The notes below the pieces were generated by a model. The model saw nothing but the letters and a program-made list of their open reading frames with translations, searched no databases and was not told the DNA's origin. The translations under genes and the position numbers were made by a program. Below are positions 24,732 to 33,662 of a stretch of DNA of 64,000 nt, in pieces (the first letter of the stretch is position 1; the number at the start of each line of letters is the position of its first letter). Source of the DNA: an uncultured Pelagibacteraceae bacterium (lineage in GTDB: Bacteria > Pseudomonadota > Alphaproteobacteria > Pelagibacterales > Pelagibacteraceae); assembly GCA_902573985.1 (NCBI GenBank), contig CACGLS010000001.1, forward strand, positions 186,001-250,000, given 5' to 3'.

Positions 24732-25273
24732 GGCAAAGGTTTTGGATTATTACCTTTTGAATTCATATATAAAATAACTGACGCTCTATCTTTTTCTTTT
24801 CTAAGACCTGCAAAAGCCATTTTAGTCCCTTTTATATAAGCTTGCGGCTTAATTAAGTAACTATTCATTTCTTCAAAAGACCATTCTTTAGCATAAGCAA
24901 TCATTGCTTTAGAATATTTATAATCGTCAACTGAACCAGCAGTTCTACCAATTACACCCCATAAATTTGGACCTATCATATTTTTTCCACCTGCAGCAAT
25001 CATATGACAAGCGCTACATTTTTTAAAAACTTTTTCCCCGTGTGCCAAATCTCCTTTAGCTAATAAGGCTTTTATATCTACAACTTCAATTTCTTTTTCA
25101 GTTGCAGAAGTTGAGTCAGTAGATGAAGCGACCTCTAATCCATCGACTTTATAGGCTGATACTTGAGGTTTTTCTACATGAAATAATATATCCGTAAATT
25201 TTCCTATTCCTATTACGATAAGAGCAGTAAGAAGAACCGCAGCTATAATTTTATTTATTTCAAAACTGTCCAT
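24728..25273 (-). CDS. cycM: Membrane-anchored c-type cytochrome (CycM-like)
   Basis: This 181-residue protein has an N-terminal membrane anchor (about 8-28), a linker rich in Ser, Thr and Glu, and a cytochrome c domain with heme motif CSACH at 86-90 and axial Met152 in KGTKMAF. The fold and GPNLWGVIGR are those of class I cytochrome c of alphaproteobacteria such as CycM/c552, which carries electrons from the bc1 complex to the aa3 oxidase encoded at 57-62 kb. The ATG at 25273 was chosen; an earlier TTG-like start would put soluble residues before the anchor. Confidence 0.88.
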   Translation of the reverse strand: MDSFEINKIIAAVLLTALIVIGIGKFTDILFHVEKPQVSAYKVDGLEVASSTDSTSATEKEIEVVDIKALLAKGDLAHGEKVFKKCSACHMIAAGGKNMIGPNLWGVIGRTAGSVDDYKYSKAMIAYAKEWSFEEMNSYLIKPQAYIKGTKMAFAGLRKEKDRASVILYMNSKGNNPKPLP

Positions 25274-25364
25274 AAATTGATAAACACTAACGAACGTATA
25301 ACATGAGTTTTGTAAAAAAAACTTAAAATTACCAAATTTTTTTGCGTCTTTGAGACGCATAATT

Positions 25365-26102
25365 ATGAATAAAATAGTAATAATAATACCTACAAGACTA
25401 AATGCTCAAAGATTACCCAATAAACCTCTTAAACTAATTAACAACAAAGAGATGATTCTTCATGTTTATGAAGCAGCAGAAAAGTCGAATACAGGAGAAG
25501 TTTATGTTGCAACTCCAGATAAAAAGATAATTGATGTGGTAAAAAAATTCGGGGGGAATGCAATTTTAACTGAAGAAAAACATCAGACTGGAACCGATAG
25601 AGTTTTTGAAGTTTTTAAAAAAGACTTAAATAAAAATGCTAATATTATTGTCAATCTTCAAGGCGATATGCCAAATATCTTGCCTGAAAATATAAAAAAT
25701 TTAGTTGGGTATATGAAAGAAGGAAAATGTGAAATAGGAACTTTAGCTAGTAAAATAAGCTCTTCTTCGGAGCTAAAGGATGAAAACGTTGTAAAGGTTT
25801 TAGTAAAAGAAAACCTAAAATCAAAAGTCTTTACCAAAGCTTTAGATTTTGTGAGAATAAATCCCTTAAAAGAACTTCAAGCTTTTCATCATATTGGTAT
25901 TTATGCCTTTACTAATAAAGCTTTAATGCGTTATGTAGACATGAAAAGATCGAAACTTGAAATCGAGAGAAACTTAGAACAATTAAGAGCAATGGAAAAT
26001 GGAATGTCTATACACGTTGGTTATGTTGACACAGCACCTTTAAGCGTTGATACCGAAAAAGACTTAATCGAAATTAGAAAAATAATGAAAACAAATGAGT
26101 AA
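25365..26102 (+). CDS. kdsB: CMP-Kdo synthetase (3-deoxy-manno-octulosonate cytidylyltransferase)
   Basis: This 245-residue nucleotidyltransferase has the N-terminal CTP-binding signature IIIPTRLNAQRLPNKPL, the MILHVYEAA helix, the TGTDRVFEV segment and NLQGDMP, all typical of KdsB. It activates Kdo for lipopolysaccharide core assembly; the matching transferase WaaA is at 49-50 kb. The ATG at 25365 fits the family better than a TTG 15 bases earlier. It overlaps pheA by eight bases. The QGDMPN form differs slightly from the more usual QGDEP. Confidence 0.92.
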   Translation: MNKIVIIIPTRLNAQRLPNKPLKLINNKEMILHVYEAAEKSNTGEVYVATPDKKIIDVVKKFGGNAILTEEKHQTGTDRVFEVFKKDLNKNANIIVNLQGDMPNILPENIKNLVGYMKEGKCEIGTLASKISSSSELKDENVVKVLVKENLKSKVFTKALDFVRINPLKELQAFHHIGIYAFTNKALMRYVDMKRSKLEIERNLEQLRAMENGMSIHVGYVDTAPLSVDTEKDLIEIRKIMKTNE

Positions 26103-26937
26103 GATAAAAATTGCTATCCAAGGAGAGTTAGGAGCCTATTCTCATATAGCTGTAGAAAATCTTTACAAAGATGCGGAAATAAAAACTTGTGCGACTTTTG
26201 AAGAAACTTTTAAGCAGGCATTTAACGACTCTAACTATAAAATAGTGATACCTATAGAAAACTCTCTTGCAGGAAGAGTCGCTGATATACATTATTTGCT
26301 TCCAAAATATAAACTCCAAATTCATGGAGAACATTTTCAAACAGTTGAACATAATTTGTTGTGTAAACCAGACGCAAGTATTGATGATATTAAGTTTGTA
26401 AGGAGTCATGCTCAAGCTATAGGACAATGTCAAAATTTAATAACTAAAAAAAAATTTAAACCAATAGTTTCAGCTGATACCGCAGGGTCAGCTAAAGATT
26501 TAGCTGAAGGAAAAGATAAAACAATCGCTGCAATAGCATCAGAGCTATCTGCAAAAATATATAATTTAAAAATTTTAGAAAAAAATATTGAGGATGAAAA
26601 AGGTAATGTAACTCGTTTTTTAATAATGGGAAAAAATATTGAACAACCTGAACTTAAAAATGAAAAAAAATTTATTACAAGTTGTATATTTAGAGTGAAA
26701 AGTGAACCATCAGCTCTCTATAAATGCTTAGGCGGTTTCGCAACTAATCAGGTAAATCTTACCAAACTAGAAAGTTTTTCAGTTAAAAATACTTTCGAAC
26801 AGGCAAATTTTTATTTGGATCTTGAGGGTCATCTAGAGCATTCGAGTGTAAAAAAGGCTTTAGAGGAACTTAGTTTCCATACCGAAACTTTAGATATTTT
26901 GGGTGTTTACGAGGCATCAGCATTTAGGCAAAAATAG
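26095..26937 (+). CDS. pheA: Prephenate dehydratase
   Basis: This 280-residue monofunctional enzyme has IAIQGELGAYSHIA at the N terminus, PIENSLAGRV, the catalytic motif NVTRFLIMG and a C-terminal ACT domain (about 190-275). It makes phenylpyruvate for phenylalanine. The ACT region reads LTKLESFSV where many bacteria have ESRP for phenylalanine binding; this ESF/ESY form is seen in other alphaproteobacteria, so feedback control may differ. There is no fused chorismate mutase. It is followed by the promoter of the SRP RNA. Confidence 0.93.
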   Translation: MSKIKIAIQGELGAYSHIAVENLYKDAEIKTCATFEETFKQAFNDSNYKIVIPIENSLAGRVADIHYLLPKYKLQIHGEHFQTVEHNLLCKPDASIDDIKFVRSHAQAIGQCQNLITKKKFKPIVSADTAGSAKDLAEGKDKTIAAIASELSAKIYNLKILEKNIEDEKGNVTRFLIMGKNIEQPELKNEKKFITSCIFRVKSEPSALYKCLGGFATNQVNLTKLESFSVKNTFEQANFYLDLEGHLEHSSVKKALEELSFHTETLDILGVYEASAFRQK

Positions 26938-26959
26938 TCCACAAAATTTAATTCTTCAC

Positions 26960-26989
26960 TTGTAGTATTTAAATTGATCTTGATATACT
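26960..26989 (+). promoter_or_regulatory. Promoter of the SRP RNA gene
   Basis: TTGTAG at 26960-26965 and TATACT at 26984-26989 are separated by 18 bases. The -10 ends six bases before the predicted 5' end of the RNA at 26996, which fits a sigma-70 promoter. Confidence 0.6.
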
Positions 26990-26995
26990 CATATT

Positions 26996-27085
26996 GAGGT
27001 TGGCATCAGGTGGATGTTTCATTAACCCGGTCAGGTCTGAAAAGAAGCAGCCGTACTGAAAATTTTCCAGGTTGTTGCCTGCCTC
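26996..27085 (+). ncRNA. ffs: Small signal recognition particle RNA (4.5S)
   Basis: A roughly 90-base RNA folds with its ends paired (GAGGTTGGCA against TGCCTGCCTC). The conserved SRP tip is present as GGTCAGGTCTG, followed by GAAAAGAAGCAGCC. Together these form domain IV, where Ffh binds. It targets membrane proteins co-translationally. The dnaX start lies seven bases after its 3' end; ffs-dnaX linkage is usual in alphaproteobacteria. End points are judged from pairing and could be off by a few bases. Confidence 0.92.
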
Positions 27086-27091
27086 TATTAA

Positions 27092-28759
27092 ATGACAAAT
27101 AAAATTTTAGCACTTAAATACAGACCTCAAGAATTTAAAGATTTAATAGGTCAAGAAGTAATTGCTCAGACAATTACAAATTCAATTAAGCTTGGTAAAA
27201 CTCCTAATGCATATCTTTTAACTGGAATAAGGGGTGTAGGAAAAACTACAACAGCAAGATTAATTGCTAAAGCATTAAATTGCGAGGCCCAAGAAAACCT
27301 AAAAACAATCTGCTCAGGAACAAGCTTTTGTAGAACTTGCCAGGAAATCATAAACTCAAATCATATAGATATATTAGAAATGGATGCTGCCTCTAAAACA
27401 GGAATAGATGATGTTAGAGAATTAATTGAAAATTCAAAGTACAGCCCCACAAGTGCAAAATTTAAAATATTTATTATTGATGAAGTTCACATGCTATCAA
27501 AACAAGCATTTAATGGTTTATTAAAAACTTTAGAGGAACCACCCCCAAGATTAAAATTTATTTTAGCAACTACAGAGGCAAGGAAGATACCCGTTACAAT
27601 ATTATCTAGGTGTCAGCGATTCGACCTAAAAAGAGTAAATGTAGAGCAACTTTGTTCTCATCTGGAGAATATAGCGGCTAAAGAAAAAGGTAATATTACA
27701 AAAGATGCTATCAAACTTATTGCTAGGAACGCAGAGGGCTCTGTAAGAGACTCGATTTCATTACTTGATAGAGCTTTAATTTCCCAGTCAATAAAAAATG
27801 ATAAACCTATTGAAGAACATGAAGTAAGAGAGATGCTAGGTTTAGCCGATAAAAGTAAAGTAATTTCATTATTTAAAGAAGTACTTTCCTCTAATGAAAA
27901 AGAGGCCTTAATGCATTTAAGAGAACTTATAGAAGATGGTTTAGACGCTAAAAATTTTCTTAATGATATATTAGAAGTTTTGTATCTTTTTGGCAGAAGA
28001 ATAAATTTAGGACCAATTGAGAAAGACATGTCAATTTCAGAGGCAGAATTAGAAATGGTAGAGCAGTTCTCAAGAAATATCGATATGCAGGATATAGGAT
28101 TGTTATGGCAGCTGACAATTAAAACCATTGATGATTTAAGAGTAATTGGAAATGAAAATTTGACACTTGAAATGTATATTATGCAATTAGTCCATTTAAA
28201 AAGCTTGGGAGAAAAAAAAGATATGGTTTCTGAAAACAGCACAGTAGTTGAAAGAAATGAAAATTTATCTGGAAAAAAAATTGAGTCAAAAAAATTAGAA
28301 ACAGATTTGCCTAATCAAATTAAAAATCAATTAAAGAGCACAAATCAAGTTAAATCTAAACCCGACAAAGATTTTGAGATTCGAAATCAAAATTTTAAAA
28401 AGCAGATATTAAATTTTCAGGATCTTCTGAATATAGCTAACAAAGAAAAGGAAATAGAGTTGAGATATGATTTAGAAAGAAATGTAAAATTATTAAGCTT
28501 TAAAAAAGGAAAAATTGATATTAGTTTTAACGAAAAATTAAATAAAAATTTCATTAAAAATCTTTCAGACAAGCTACTTATTTGGACTGGTGAAAGATGG
28601 ATAATCTCATTAAGTAAAAATACAGAGGCAAAAAGTATTTATGAAAAAAACTTGGAAGTTAAAAATGATCAAATAAATGATTTTAAAAAAAGTACAATAG
28701 CCAAGGAAATAGAAAATGCTTTTCCTGATGCTAAATTACTAGAAATTAAAGAGGATTAA
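27092..28759 (+). CDS. dnaX: DNA polymerase III subunits gamma/tau
   Basis: This 555-residue clamp-loader ATPase has Walker A GIRGVGKT (45-52), four zinc cysteines (64, 74, 80, 83), Walker B FIIDEVHML and a sensor segment LATTEARKIP. Domain III ends near residue 372, after which a Lys/Asn/Ser-rich linker and a tau-specific C-terminal domain (about 430-555) follow. It loads the sliding clamp and tethers polymerase cores. An A-rich run at 28212-28219 lies exactly at the domain III/linker border. It abuts ebfC with no gap. Confidence 0.95.
   Translation: MTNKILALKYRPQEFKDLIGQEVIAQTITNSIKLGKTPNAYLLTGIRGVGKTTTARLIAKALNCEAQENLKTICSGTSFCRTCQEIINSNHIDILEMDAASKTGIDDVRELIENSKYSPTSAKFKIFIIDEVHMLSKQAFNGLLKTLEEPPPRLKFILATTEARKIPVTILSRCQRFDLKRVNVEQLCSHLENIAAKEKGNITKDAIKLIARNAEGSVRDSISLLDRALISQSIKNDKPIEEHEVREMLGLADKSKVISLFKEVLSSNEKEALMHLRELIEDGLDAKNFLNDILEVLYLFGRRINLGPIEKDMSISEAELEMVEQFSRNIDMQDIGLLWQLTIKTIDDLRVIGNENLTLEMYIMQLVHLKSLGEKKDMVSENSTVVERNENLSGKKIESKKLETDLPNQIKNQLKSTNQVKSKPDKDFEIRNQNFKKQILNFQDLLNIANKEKEIELRYDLERNVKLLSFKKGKIDISFNEKLNKNFIKNLSDKLLIWTGERWIISLSKNTEAKSIYEKNLEVKNDQINDFKKSTIAKEIENAFPDAKLLEIKED
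28212..28219 (+). other. Candidate slippery A8 site in dnaX
   Basis: Codons GAA AAA AAA GAT give an uninterrupted run of eight A followed by G. A -1 slip would add Arg-Tyr-Gly-Phe and stop at 28231-28233, giving a gamma-like product of about 380 residues that ends with domain III. Runs of A are common in this AT-rich genome, so chance is possible. Confidence 0.35.
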
Positions 28760-29080
28760 ATGACTAATTTTTCAGATATGTTATCAAAGGCTAAAGCTAT
28801 GCAAGAAAAGATGAAAGAGGCTCAAGATCAAATAAAAAAAATTGAGGTTGAAGGAGTATCTGGTGGTAATTTAGTAAAAGTGACCTTGTCTGGAAACTAT
28901 GAACTTAAATCAATCAAAATTGCTGAACTAGCAAAAAATGAGAAGCAAGAGATAATTAATGATTTAATAATTGCTGCTTATAATAATGCCAAAGAAAATT
29001 TAAAAAAGAAATCTGCTGAAGAATTATCAAAAGTAACAGGCGGTTTAAATTTGCCTTTAGATTTTAAACTTCCTTTTTAA
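28760..29080 (+). CDS. ebfC: Nucleoid-associated protein YbaB/EbfC
   Basis: This 106-residue protein of the YbaB/EbfC family has the N-terminal coiled coil (AKAMQEKMKEAQDQIKKIE), then VEGVSGGNLVKVTLSGNYEL and a C-terminal helix ending VTGGLNLPLDFKLPF. It binds DNA as a dimer. The dnaX-ebfC-recR order is conserved widely in bacteria. The stop overlaps the recR ATG by one base. Confidence 0.93.
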   Translation: MTNFSDMLSKAKAMQEKMKEAQDQIKKIEVEGVSGGNLVKVTLSGNYELKSIKIAELAKNEKQEIINDLIIAAYNNAKENLKKKSAEELSKVTGGLNLPLDFKLPF

Positions 29081-29685
29081 TGGACAACGATATTCCAGAA
29101 ATAAATGAGTTAATTCAGCAATTTTCAAAACTGCCTGGTTTAGGCCCAAAGTCTGCAAAAAGAATTATACTTAAACTTATAAACAACAAAGATAATATGG
29201 TTAAGCCTTTGGCAAAATCTTTAGCTAAAGTTTATAAAAATGTTGTTCGTTGTACACAATGTGGAAATTTAAAAATAGTAGAGCAATCATGTATCTGTTT
29301 AACCGACTCTTCTTATGATAAAATATGTGTGGTAGAAAATTTAGCTGATATGTGGGTAATTGACTCAGCAAAAATTTATAAAGGCCACTACCATATTTTG
29401 GGAGGTACCTTGGGCCCTGATGAAAATTTTGAACAAAAAAATTTGCTACTCGAGTCTTTACTTAAAAGAATAAAAAAAAATAATCTAAAAGAGGTTATAA
29501 TCGCAACAAGCGCAACTGTAGAGGGTCAAACAACTGCTCATTATATAGAGGATACAATTAAAGATGATAAAATTAAAATAACTAAACTAGCTCAAGGCCT
29601 TCCGGTTGGCGGAGAAATAGAGCAACTTGATGATGGCACTCTTCTTTCTGCATTTAAAAATAGAATTCCAGTGACTGACAATTAA
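29080..29685 (+). CDS. recR: Recombination protein RecR
   Basis: This 201-residue protein has the helix-hairpin-helix [12 protein letters not shown] (18-29), a zinc-binding region with Cys58, Cys61, Cys71 and Cys73, and a Toprim domain with [22 protein letters not shown] and QGLPVGGEI. With RecFO it helps load RecA at gaps. The cysteine spacing in SCIC (one residue between the last two) is tighter than the usual C-x2-C, but the rest is standard. Its end overlaps the convergent glcB by four bases. Confidence 0.94.
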   Translation: MDNDIPEINELIQQFSKLPGLGPKSAKRIILKLINNKDNMVKPLAKSLAKVYKNVVRCTQCGNLKIVEQSCICLTDSSYDKICVVENLADMWVIDSAKIYKGHYHILGGTLGPDENFEQKNLLLESLLKRIKKNNLKEVIIATSATVEGQTTAHYIEDTIKDDKIKITKLAQGLPVGGEIEQLDDGTLLSAFKNRIPVTDN

Positions 29686-31826
29686 ATAGATGCTTTTTTT
29701 TCTAATCTTTTTTTATGTAATAATGGCTCAGTGTACCCAGCAGGCTGAACTCGTCCTTTAAAAACAAGATCACATGCAGCAGAAAATGCTATCGATTTTT
29801 CAAAATCATCAGACATTCTTTTATATTTAGGATCATTTTTGTTTTGATCATCAACTGTCTTTGCCATCTTTTTCATTATTTTCATTACTTGCTCTTTATT
29901 GCATATTCCATGATGAAGCCAATTTGCAATATGTTGAGATGATATTCGAAGTGTTGCTCTATCTTCCATTAATCCTACATTGTTAATATCCGGAACTTTT
30001 GAACAACCAACTCCTTGATCAACCCACCTGACTACGTAGCCTAAAATACCTTGTGCATTATTCTCAATCTCACGATTAATGTCTCCAACTGACCAATTAG
30101 GTCTATCAGCTTTTGGAATTTCTAAAATATTTTCTACTTTTGCCATATCTCTTGATTTAATTTTATCTTGTTCGTCAAATACATTAACTTTATGGTAGTG
30201 AAGAGAATGTAGTGTCGCCGCAGTTGGAGATGGCACCCAAGCACAGTTTGCACCAGATTTTGGATGACCAATTTTTTGTTCAATCATATTTGCCATTTGA
30301 TCTGGCATAGCCCACATTCCCTTACCAATTTGAGCTTTACCTGAAAAACCACATTTTAAACCTATGTCCACATTCCAATTTTCATAAGTATTCAGCCAAG
30401 TTGATTTTTTCATTTCTCCCTTGAATATCATTGGTCCTGCTTCAAAAGATGTGTGCATTTCATCTCCAGTTCTATCCAAGAAGCCAGTGTTAATGAAAAC
30501 AATTCTATTTTTAACTTGTCTAATACATTCTTTTAAATTTACAGTTGTTCTTCTCTCCTCATCCATAATTCCGACTTTAATAGAGTACTTTTTGATACCC
30601 AGTGTTTCTTCAACTTTTTCAAATAAAGTATTTGTGAAAGCTACTTCTTCTGGTCCATGCATTTTAGGTTTAACAATGTAAACTGAGCCTGTTCTCGAAT
30701 TCTTTTTATTTTTGAAGTCATGCAGAGCACATAATGTAGATACAAACGCATCCAAAATTCCCTCTGGTATTTCCGCTCCATCTTTTAAAAGTATCGCAGG
30801 GTTGGTCATTAAATGTCCTACATTCCTATTAAGTAATAATGCTCTACCATGAAGATTGATTTTTTCTCCATTTTTAGAGACATACTCTCTATCTTGGTTG
30901 AGTTTTCTGAAAATCTTTTTACCTTTTTTCTCAAAAGTAGAAGATAGATCTCCTTTCATTAAACCTAACCAATTTCGATAGCACTTAACTTTGTCCTCAG
31001 CATCAACAGCCGCTACAGAATCTTCATTATCTACAATCGTTGATAGGGCAGACTCTACTACTATATCCGAGATGGCCGCATTATCAATTTTTCCAACCAT
31101 GGTGTCAGAGTTTATTAAAATATCGATATGAAGATTATTATTCTTTATTAAAATTGAATTTGGATTTTCTTTTTTACCTTTATACCCTATGAACTGCTCA
31201 TTATTTTTGAGAAAATATTTCTTGGAATCCGAAAATATAACAAGTTTATTTTCCTCTATTTTAAATTTTGAAACATTTTTCCAGCTGGTTTGTGCTAATG
31301 GAATTCTTTCATCTAAAAAATCTCTTACAAAATTTATTACTTTTTTAGCTCTCTCTTGATCCCAACTTTTTCCTATACTACCCGGTATAACATCTGTGCC
31401 ATAAAGTGCATCGTATAAACTTCCCCAACGTGCATTTGCAGCATTCAATGCGTAACGAGCGTTATCTACTGGAACTACTAGTTGAGGTCCTGCAATAGAG
31501 GAAATTTCTTCATCGATATCGGCTGTCTCTATCTTAAAGTCATTTTTTTCATCAATTAAATAATCAATTGACTTTAAAAAATTCACGTATTCTTTTTTAT
31601 TAAAATCTTTACCTTTATTGGATTTATGCCAATCGTCTATTTTTTTTTGTATTATTTCTCTTTTTTGAATTAAAGATTTATTGATTGGCGATAGTTCATG
31701 CACAACTTCCGAAAATTTGTTCCAAAATTTATCAATATCAATGTTAGTGCTCGGAATCACCTCGTTATTTATAAACTCGAGGAGAGTTGAACTAACTTTT
31801 AAGCCACTTTTTTCTACCATTTTCAT
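29682..31826 (-). CDS. glcB: Malate synthase G
   Basis: This 714-residue enzyme is of usual length for malate synthase G (about 720). It has [11 protein letters not shown] in the N-terminal clasp, [20 protein letters not shown], the [20 protein letters not shown] active-site region with [33 protein letters not shown], and the C-terminal [14 protein letters not shown]. It condenses glyoxylate with acetyl-CoA to malate. In SAR11 it serves glyoxylate from glycolate, glycine or isocitrate. Its upstream region is only 60 bases before the divergent accA, leaving no room for a glycine riboswitch. Confidence 0.97.
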   Translation of the reverse strand: MKMVEKSGLKVSSTLLEFINNEVIPSTNIDIDKFWNKFSEVVHELSPINKSLIQKREIIQKKIDDWHKSNKGKDFNKKEYVNFLKSIDYLIDEKNDFKIETADIDEEISSIAGPQLVVPVDNARYALNAANARWGSLYDALYGTDVIPGSIGKSWDQERAKKVINFVRDFLDERIPLAQTSWKNVSKFKIEENKLVIFSDSKKYFLKNNEQFIGYKGKKENPNSILIKNNNLHIDILINSDTMVGKIDNAAISDIVVESALSTIVDNEDSVAAVDAEDKVKCYRNWLGLMKGDLSSTFEKKGKKIFRKLNQDREYVSKNGEKINLHGRALLLNRNVGHLMTNPAILLKDGAEIPEGILDAFVSTLCALHDFKNKKNSRTGSVYIVKPKMHGPEEVAFTNTLFEKVEETLGIKKYSIKVGIMDEERRTTVNLKECIRQVKNRIVFINTGFLDRTGDEMHTSFEAGPMIFKGEMKKSTWLNTYENWNVDIGLKCGFSGKAQIGKGMWAMPDQMANMIEQKIGHPKSGANCAWVPSPTAATLHSLHYHKVNVFDEQDKIKSRDMAKVENILEIPKADRPNWSVGDINREIENNAQGILGYVVRWVDQGVGCSKVPDINNVGLMEDRATLRISSQHIANWLHHGICNKEQVMKIMKKMAKTVDDQNKNDPKYKRMSDDFEKSIAFSAACDLVFKGRVQPAGYTEPLLHKKRLEKKASI

Positions 31827-31886
31827 TATGAGCCGATCTTTACAATATTTTATAATATAATAATACTATTATTATTGTAACAATTT

Positions 31887-32993
31887 ATGAAAAATTATTT
31901 AGATTTTGAAAAAGAAATAAAAGCTTTAGAGCAAGAGGTAGATGGGTTAAAAAGTCCTTTTGGTTCAGAGGGGATATCTGAAGTTGACACAGATAAAATT
32001 AAGAATACTCAGCAAGAGATTAATAAAAAATTAGAGGAGATATATTCTAATCTTAACAGCTGGCAACGTACACAAGTAGCAAGACATGAAGACCGACCTA
32101 AAGCAAATTTTTATATTAAAAAAATATTTTCGCAATTTACTTTACTCTCCGGCGATAGATATTTTGGAGACGACAAATCTGTAATTGCTGGATTTGGTTT
32201 GATAGATAATAAATCAGTTTTAATTATTGGGCAGGAAAAAGGAGAGGATCTTAATAGCAGGATTGAAAGAAACTTTGGGATGATGCGTCCAGAGGGATAT
32301 AGAAAATGTATAAGGTTAATGAAACTTGCCGATAGATTTCAAATACCTGTTATAAGTTTTATTGACACTCCAGGAGCTTACCCAGGTATTGGAGCCGAGC
32401 AAAGAGGGCAAGCTTCTGCTATTGCAAATTCAATTGAGTGCTGCATGTCATTAACTGTTCCGAATATTTCTATAATAATTGGAGAAGGGGGATCTGGTGG
32501 AGCAATTGCTTTAGCATCTTCAAATAAAGTTATAATGTTAGAAAACTCAATTTATTCGGTAATATCTCCAGAAGGTTGTGCATCTATTTTATGGCGTGAT
32601 CCAAGTAAATCTTTACAAGCTGCTGAAGCAATGAAACTTACTGCTAAAGATTTACTAAAACTAAAAATAATTGATGAGGTAATTCCAGAACCATTGGGAG
32701 GCGCTCATAGAGACCCGGAAGCTATAGCTGCAGATATTAAGTTTTCAATTATTAAAAATCTAAAAAATTTCGAAAATTTTAGTAAAGACGAAATATATGA
32801 TCACAGAAAATCTAAATTTTTACAAATAGGAAGAGATCAAGGGTTTAGCAAATCTTCTAATATCACTGAAGGAGGATTAAGTTATAAAGAATCTGCCTTC
32901 AATAAACTTAAATCTCAAATAAACAAAAATAAATATGTTTACTTAGGGTTTGGACTTATAGTTATAACCGGCCTAATAGCCTTATTATCTTAG
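31887..32993 (+). CDS. accA: Acetyl-CoA carboxylase carboxyltransferase alpha subunit with C-terminal membrane tail
   Basis: This 368-residue protein has the AccA core: LDFEKEIKALEQEVDGL, SAFQ-region equivalents around HEDRPKANFYIKKIF, GRNFGMMRPEGYRKCIRLM-like sequence, FIDTPGAYPGIGAEQRGQ and GEGGSGGAIALA. It carboxylates acetyl-CoA in fatty acid synthesis together with AccD, not present here. The family is usually about 319 residues; about 50 extra residues end in one hydrophobic segment, YVYLGFGLIVITGLIALL, which looks like a tail anchor. The extension is in frame and uninterrupted. It follows directly after a short divergent promoter region. Confidence 0.94.
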   Translation: MKNYLDFEKEIKALEQEVDGLKSPFGSEGISEVDTDKIKNTQQEINKKLEEIYSNLNSWQRTQVARHEDRPKANFYIKKIFSQFTLLSGDRYFGDDKSVIAGFGLIDNKSVLIIGQEKGEDLNSRIERNFGMMRPEGYRKCIRLMKLADRFQIPVISFIDTPGAYPGIGAEQRGQASAIANSIECCMSLTVPNISIIIGEGGSGGAIALASSNKVIMLENSIYSVISPEGCASILWRDPSKSLQAAEAMKLTAKDLLKLKIIDEVIPEPLGGAHRDPEAIAADIKFSIIKNLKNFENFSKDEIYDHRKSKFLQIGRDQGFSKSSNITEGGLSYKESAFNKLKSQINKNKYVYLGFGLIVITGLIALLS

Positions 32994-33078
32994 TATTGTT
33001 GCATAAAAACAATTGCGGCAAATAATATTTTTCTCCTATTGACTTCCATCGTGTAAATCTATTTAAGGGTCTCAAGAC

Positions 33079-33095
33079 TAACTAATGGTTAGTTA
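33079..33095 (+). promoter_or_regulatory. Stem-loop in the 5' leader of the cold-shock gene
   Basis: Seven-bp arms TAACTAA and TTAGTTA with a TGG loop lie 31 bases before the ATG. A TTGACT at 33039-33044 is a likely -35, with ATTTAA about 16 bases on. An AT-only stem this weak would melt easily, which could make it temperature-responsive; that is inferred. Confidence 0.45.
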
Positions 33096-33126
33096 AAGTT
33101 AATAATAATAAGGAAAAGCAATAAAT

Positions 33127-33339
33127 ATGAGTACACTAAAAGGTAAAGTAAAGTGGTTCAATGGTACTAAAGGATATGGTTTCATTGAAAGAGAAGACAA
33201 AGAAAAAGACGTGTTCGTCCATTCTTCTGCGGTTAGAGAAGCTGGTTTAAAGTATTTAAACGAGGGTGATGAGTTAACGTTTGAAGTGGAGAGCACAGAA
33301 AAAGGTCCTTCAGCAGTAAAACTGCAGAAAACATCTTAA
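33127..33339 (+). CDS. Cold-shock domain protein
   Basis: This 70-residue CspA-family protein has RNP1 KGYGFIE and RNP2 DVFVHSS, starts [19 protein letters not shown] and ends with the short [13 protein letters not shown] strand. It binds single-stranded RNA or DNA and melts RNA structure. AAGGAAA nine bases before the ATG is a ribosome site. It is a single-gene unit with a leader of some 60 bases and stem-loops downstream. Which Csp paralogue it corresponds to cannot be told. Confidence 0.96.
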   Translation: MSTLKGKVKWFNGTKGYGFIEREDKEKDVFVHSSAVREAGLKYLNEGDELTFEVESTEKGPSAVKLQKTS

Positions 33340-33365
33340 TCTAAATTTCCAAAATCACTGATTAT

Positions 33366-33405
33366 CGGGACATTAACTGTAGTCTTTACTATTTTTATTG
33401 TCCCG
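33366..33405 (+). terminator. Long-loop stem after the cold-shock gene
   Basis: Seven-bp arms CGGGACA and TGTCCCG enclose a 26-base loop, with ATTTTT inside and CTAATTT after. It may be the terminator of the cold-shock gene. The loop is long for an intrinsic terminator. Confidence 0.4.
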
Positions 33406-33509
33406 CTAATTTCATCTTGAAAAAGTCACAATTATTTTCTAAATAAAGAATCATGATTATAAAAAAGAAAGTCATTTCAACATTTAGATCACATTCACAC
33501 AGAATGCAC

Positions 33510-33527
33510 GCTAAGCTATTGCTTAGC
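33510..33527 (+). terminator. Short hairpin upstream of tRNA-His
   Basis: Seven-bp arms GCTAAGC and GCTTAGC with a TATT loop are followed by TTATAATC. This lies in the longest gene-free gap of the window (33340-33581), 54 bases before the tRNA. It could end a short transcript or a small RNA from this gap. Confidence 0.5.
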
Positions 33528-33581
33528 TTATAATCAAAAATATATAAATTTAACTAAAATTAAGATAAAAATAACAGGGAT

Positions 33582-33658
33582 GCAGCAGTAGCTCAGTTGG
33601 TTAGAGCACTAGTTTGTGGAACTAGGGGTCGGTGGTTCGAATCCACCCTGCTGTACCA
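33582..33658 (+). tRNA. tRNA-His (anticodon GTG)
   Basis: The cloverleaf has acceptor arms GCAGCAG/CTGCTGT, a D arm with AGCTCAGTTGGTTAGAGC, the anticodon stem CTAGT/ACTAG around loop TTGTGGA (GTG at 33616-33618), a T arm with GGTTCGAATCC and an encoded CCA. The base before position 1 is T, so the usual histidine G-1 is not encoded, and the discriminator is A. This form, lacking G-1 with A73, is known in a group of alphaproteobacteria that carry a matching HisRS. The hisS start follows four bases later. Confidence 0.95.
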
Positions 33659-33662
33659 AAAA

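Noticed and set aside
27658-28242. Minus-strand frame of 194 codons within dnaX
   Set aside because: Long but Ser/Ile-rich with no domain; it is antisense to conserved DnaX sequence and lacks a start context.
31827-31886. Glycine riboswitch before malate synthase
   Set aside because: Expected from SAR11 literature, but the gap is only 60 bases and AT-only; no conserved core was seen.
33597-33662. HisS start upstream of 33663
   Set aside because: This part of the frame lies within the tRNA-His gene; the ATG at 33663 follows the CCA end and fits the family.
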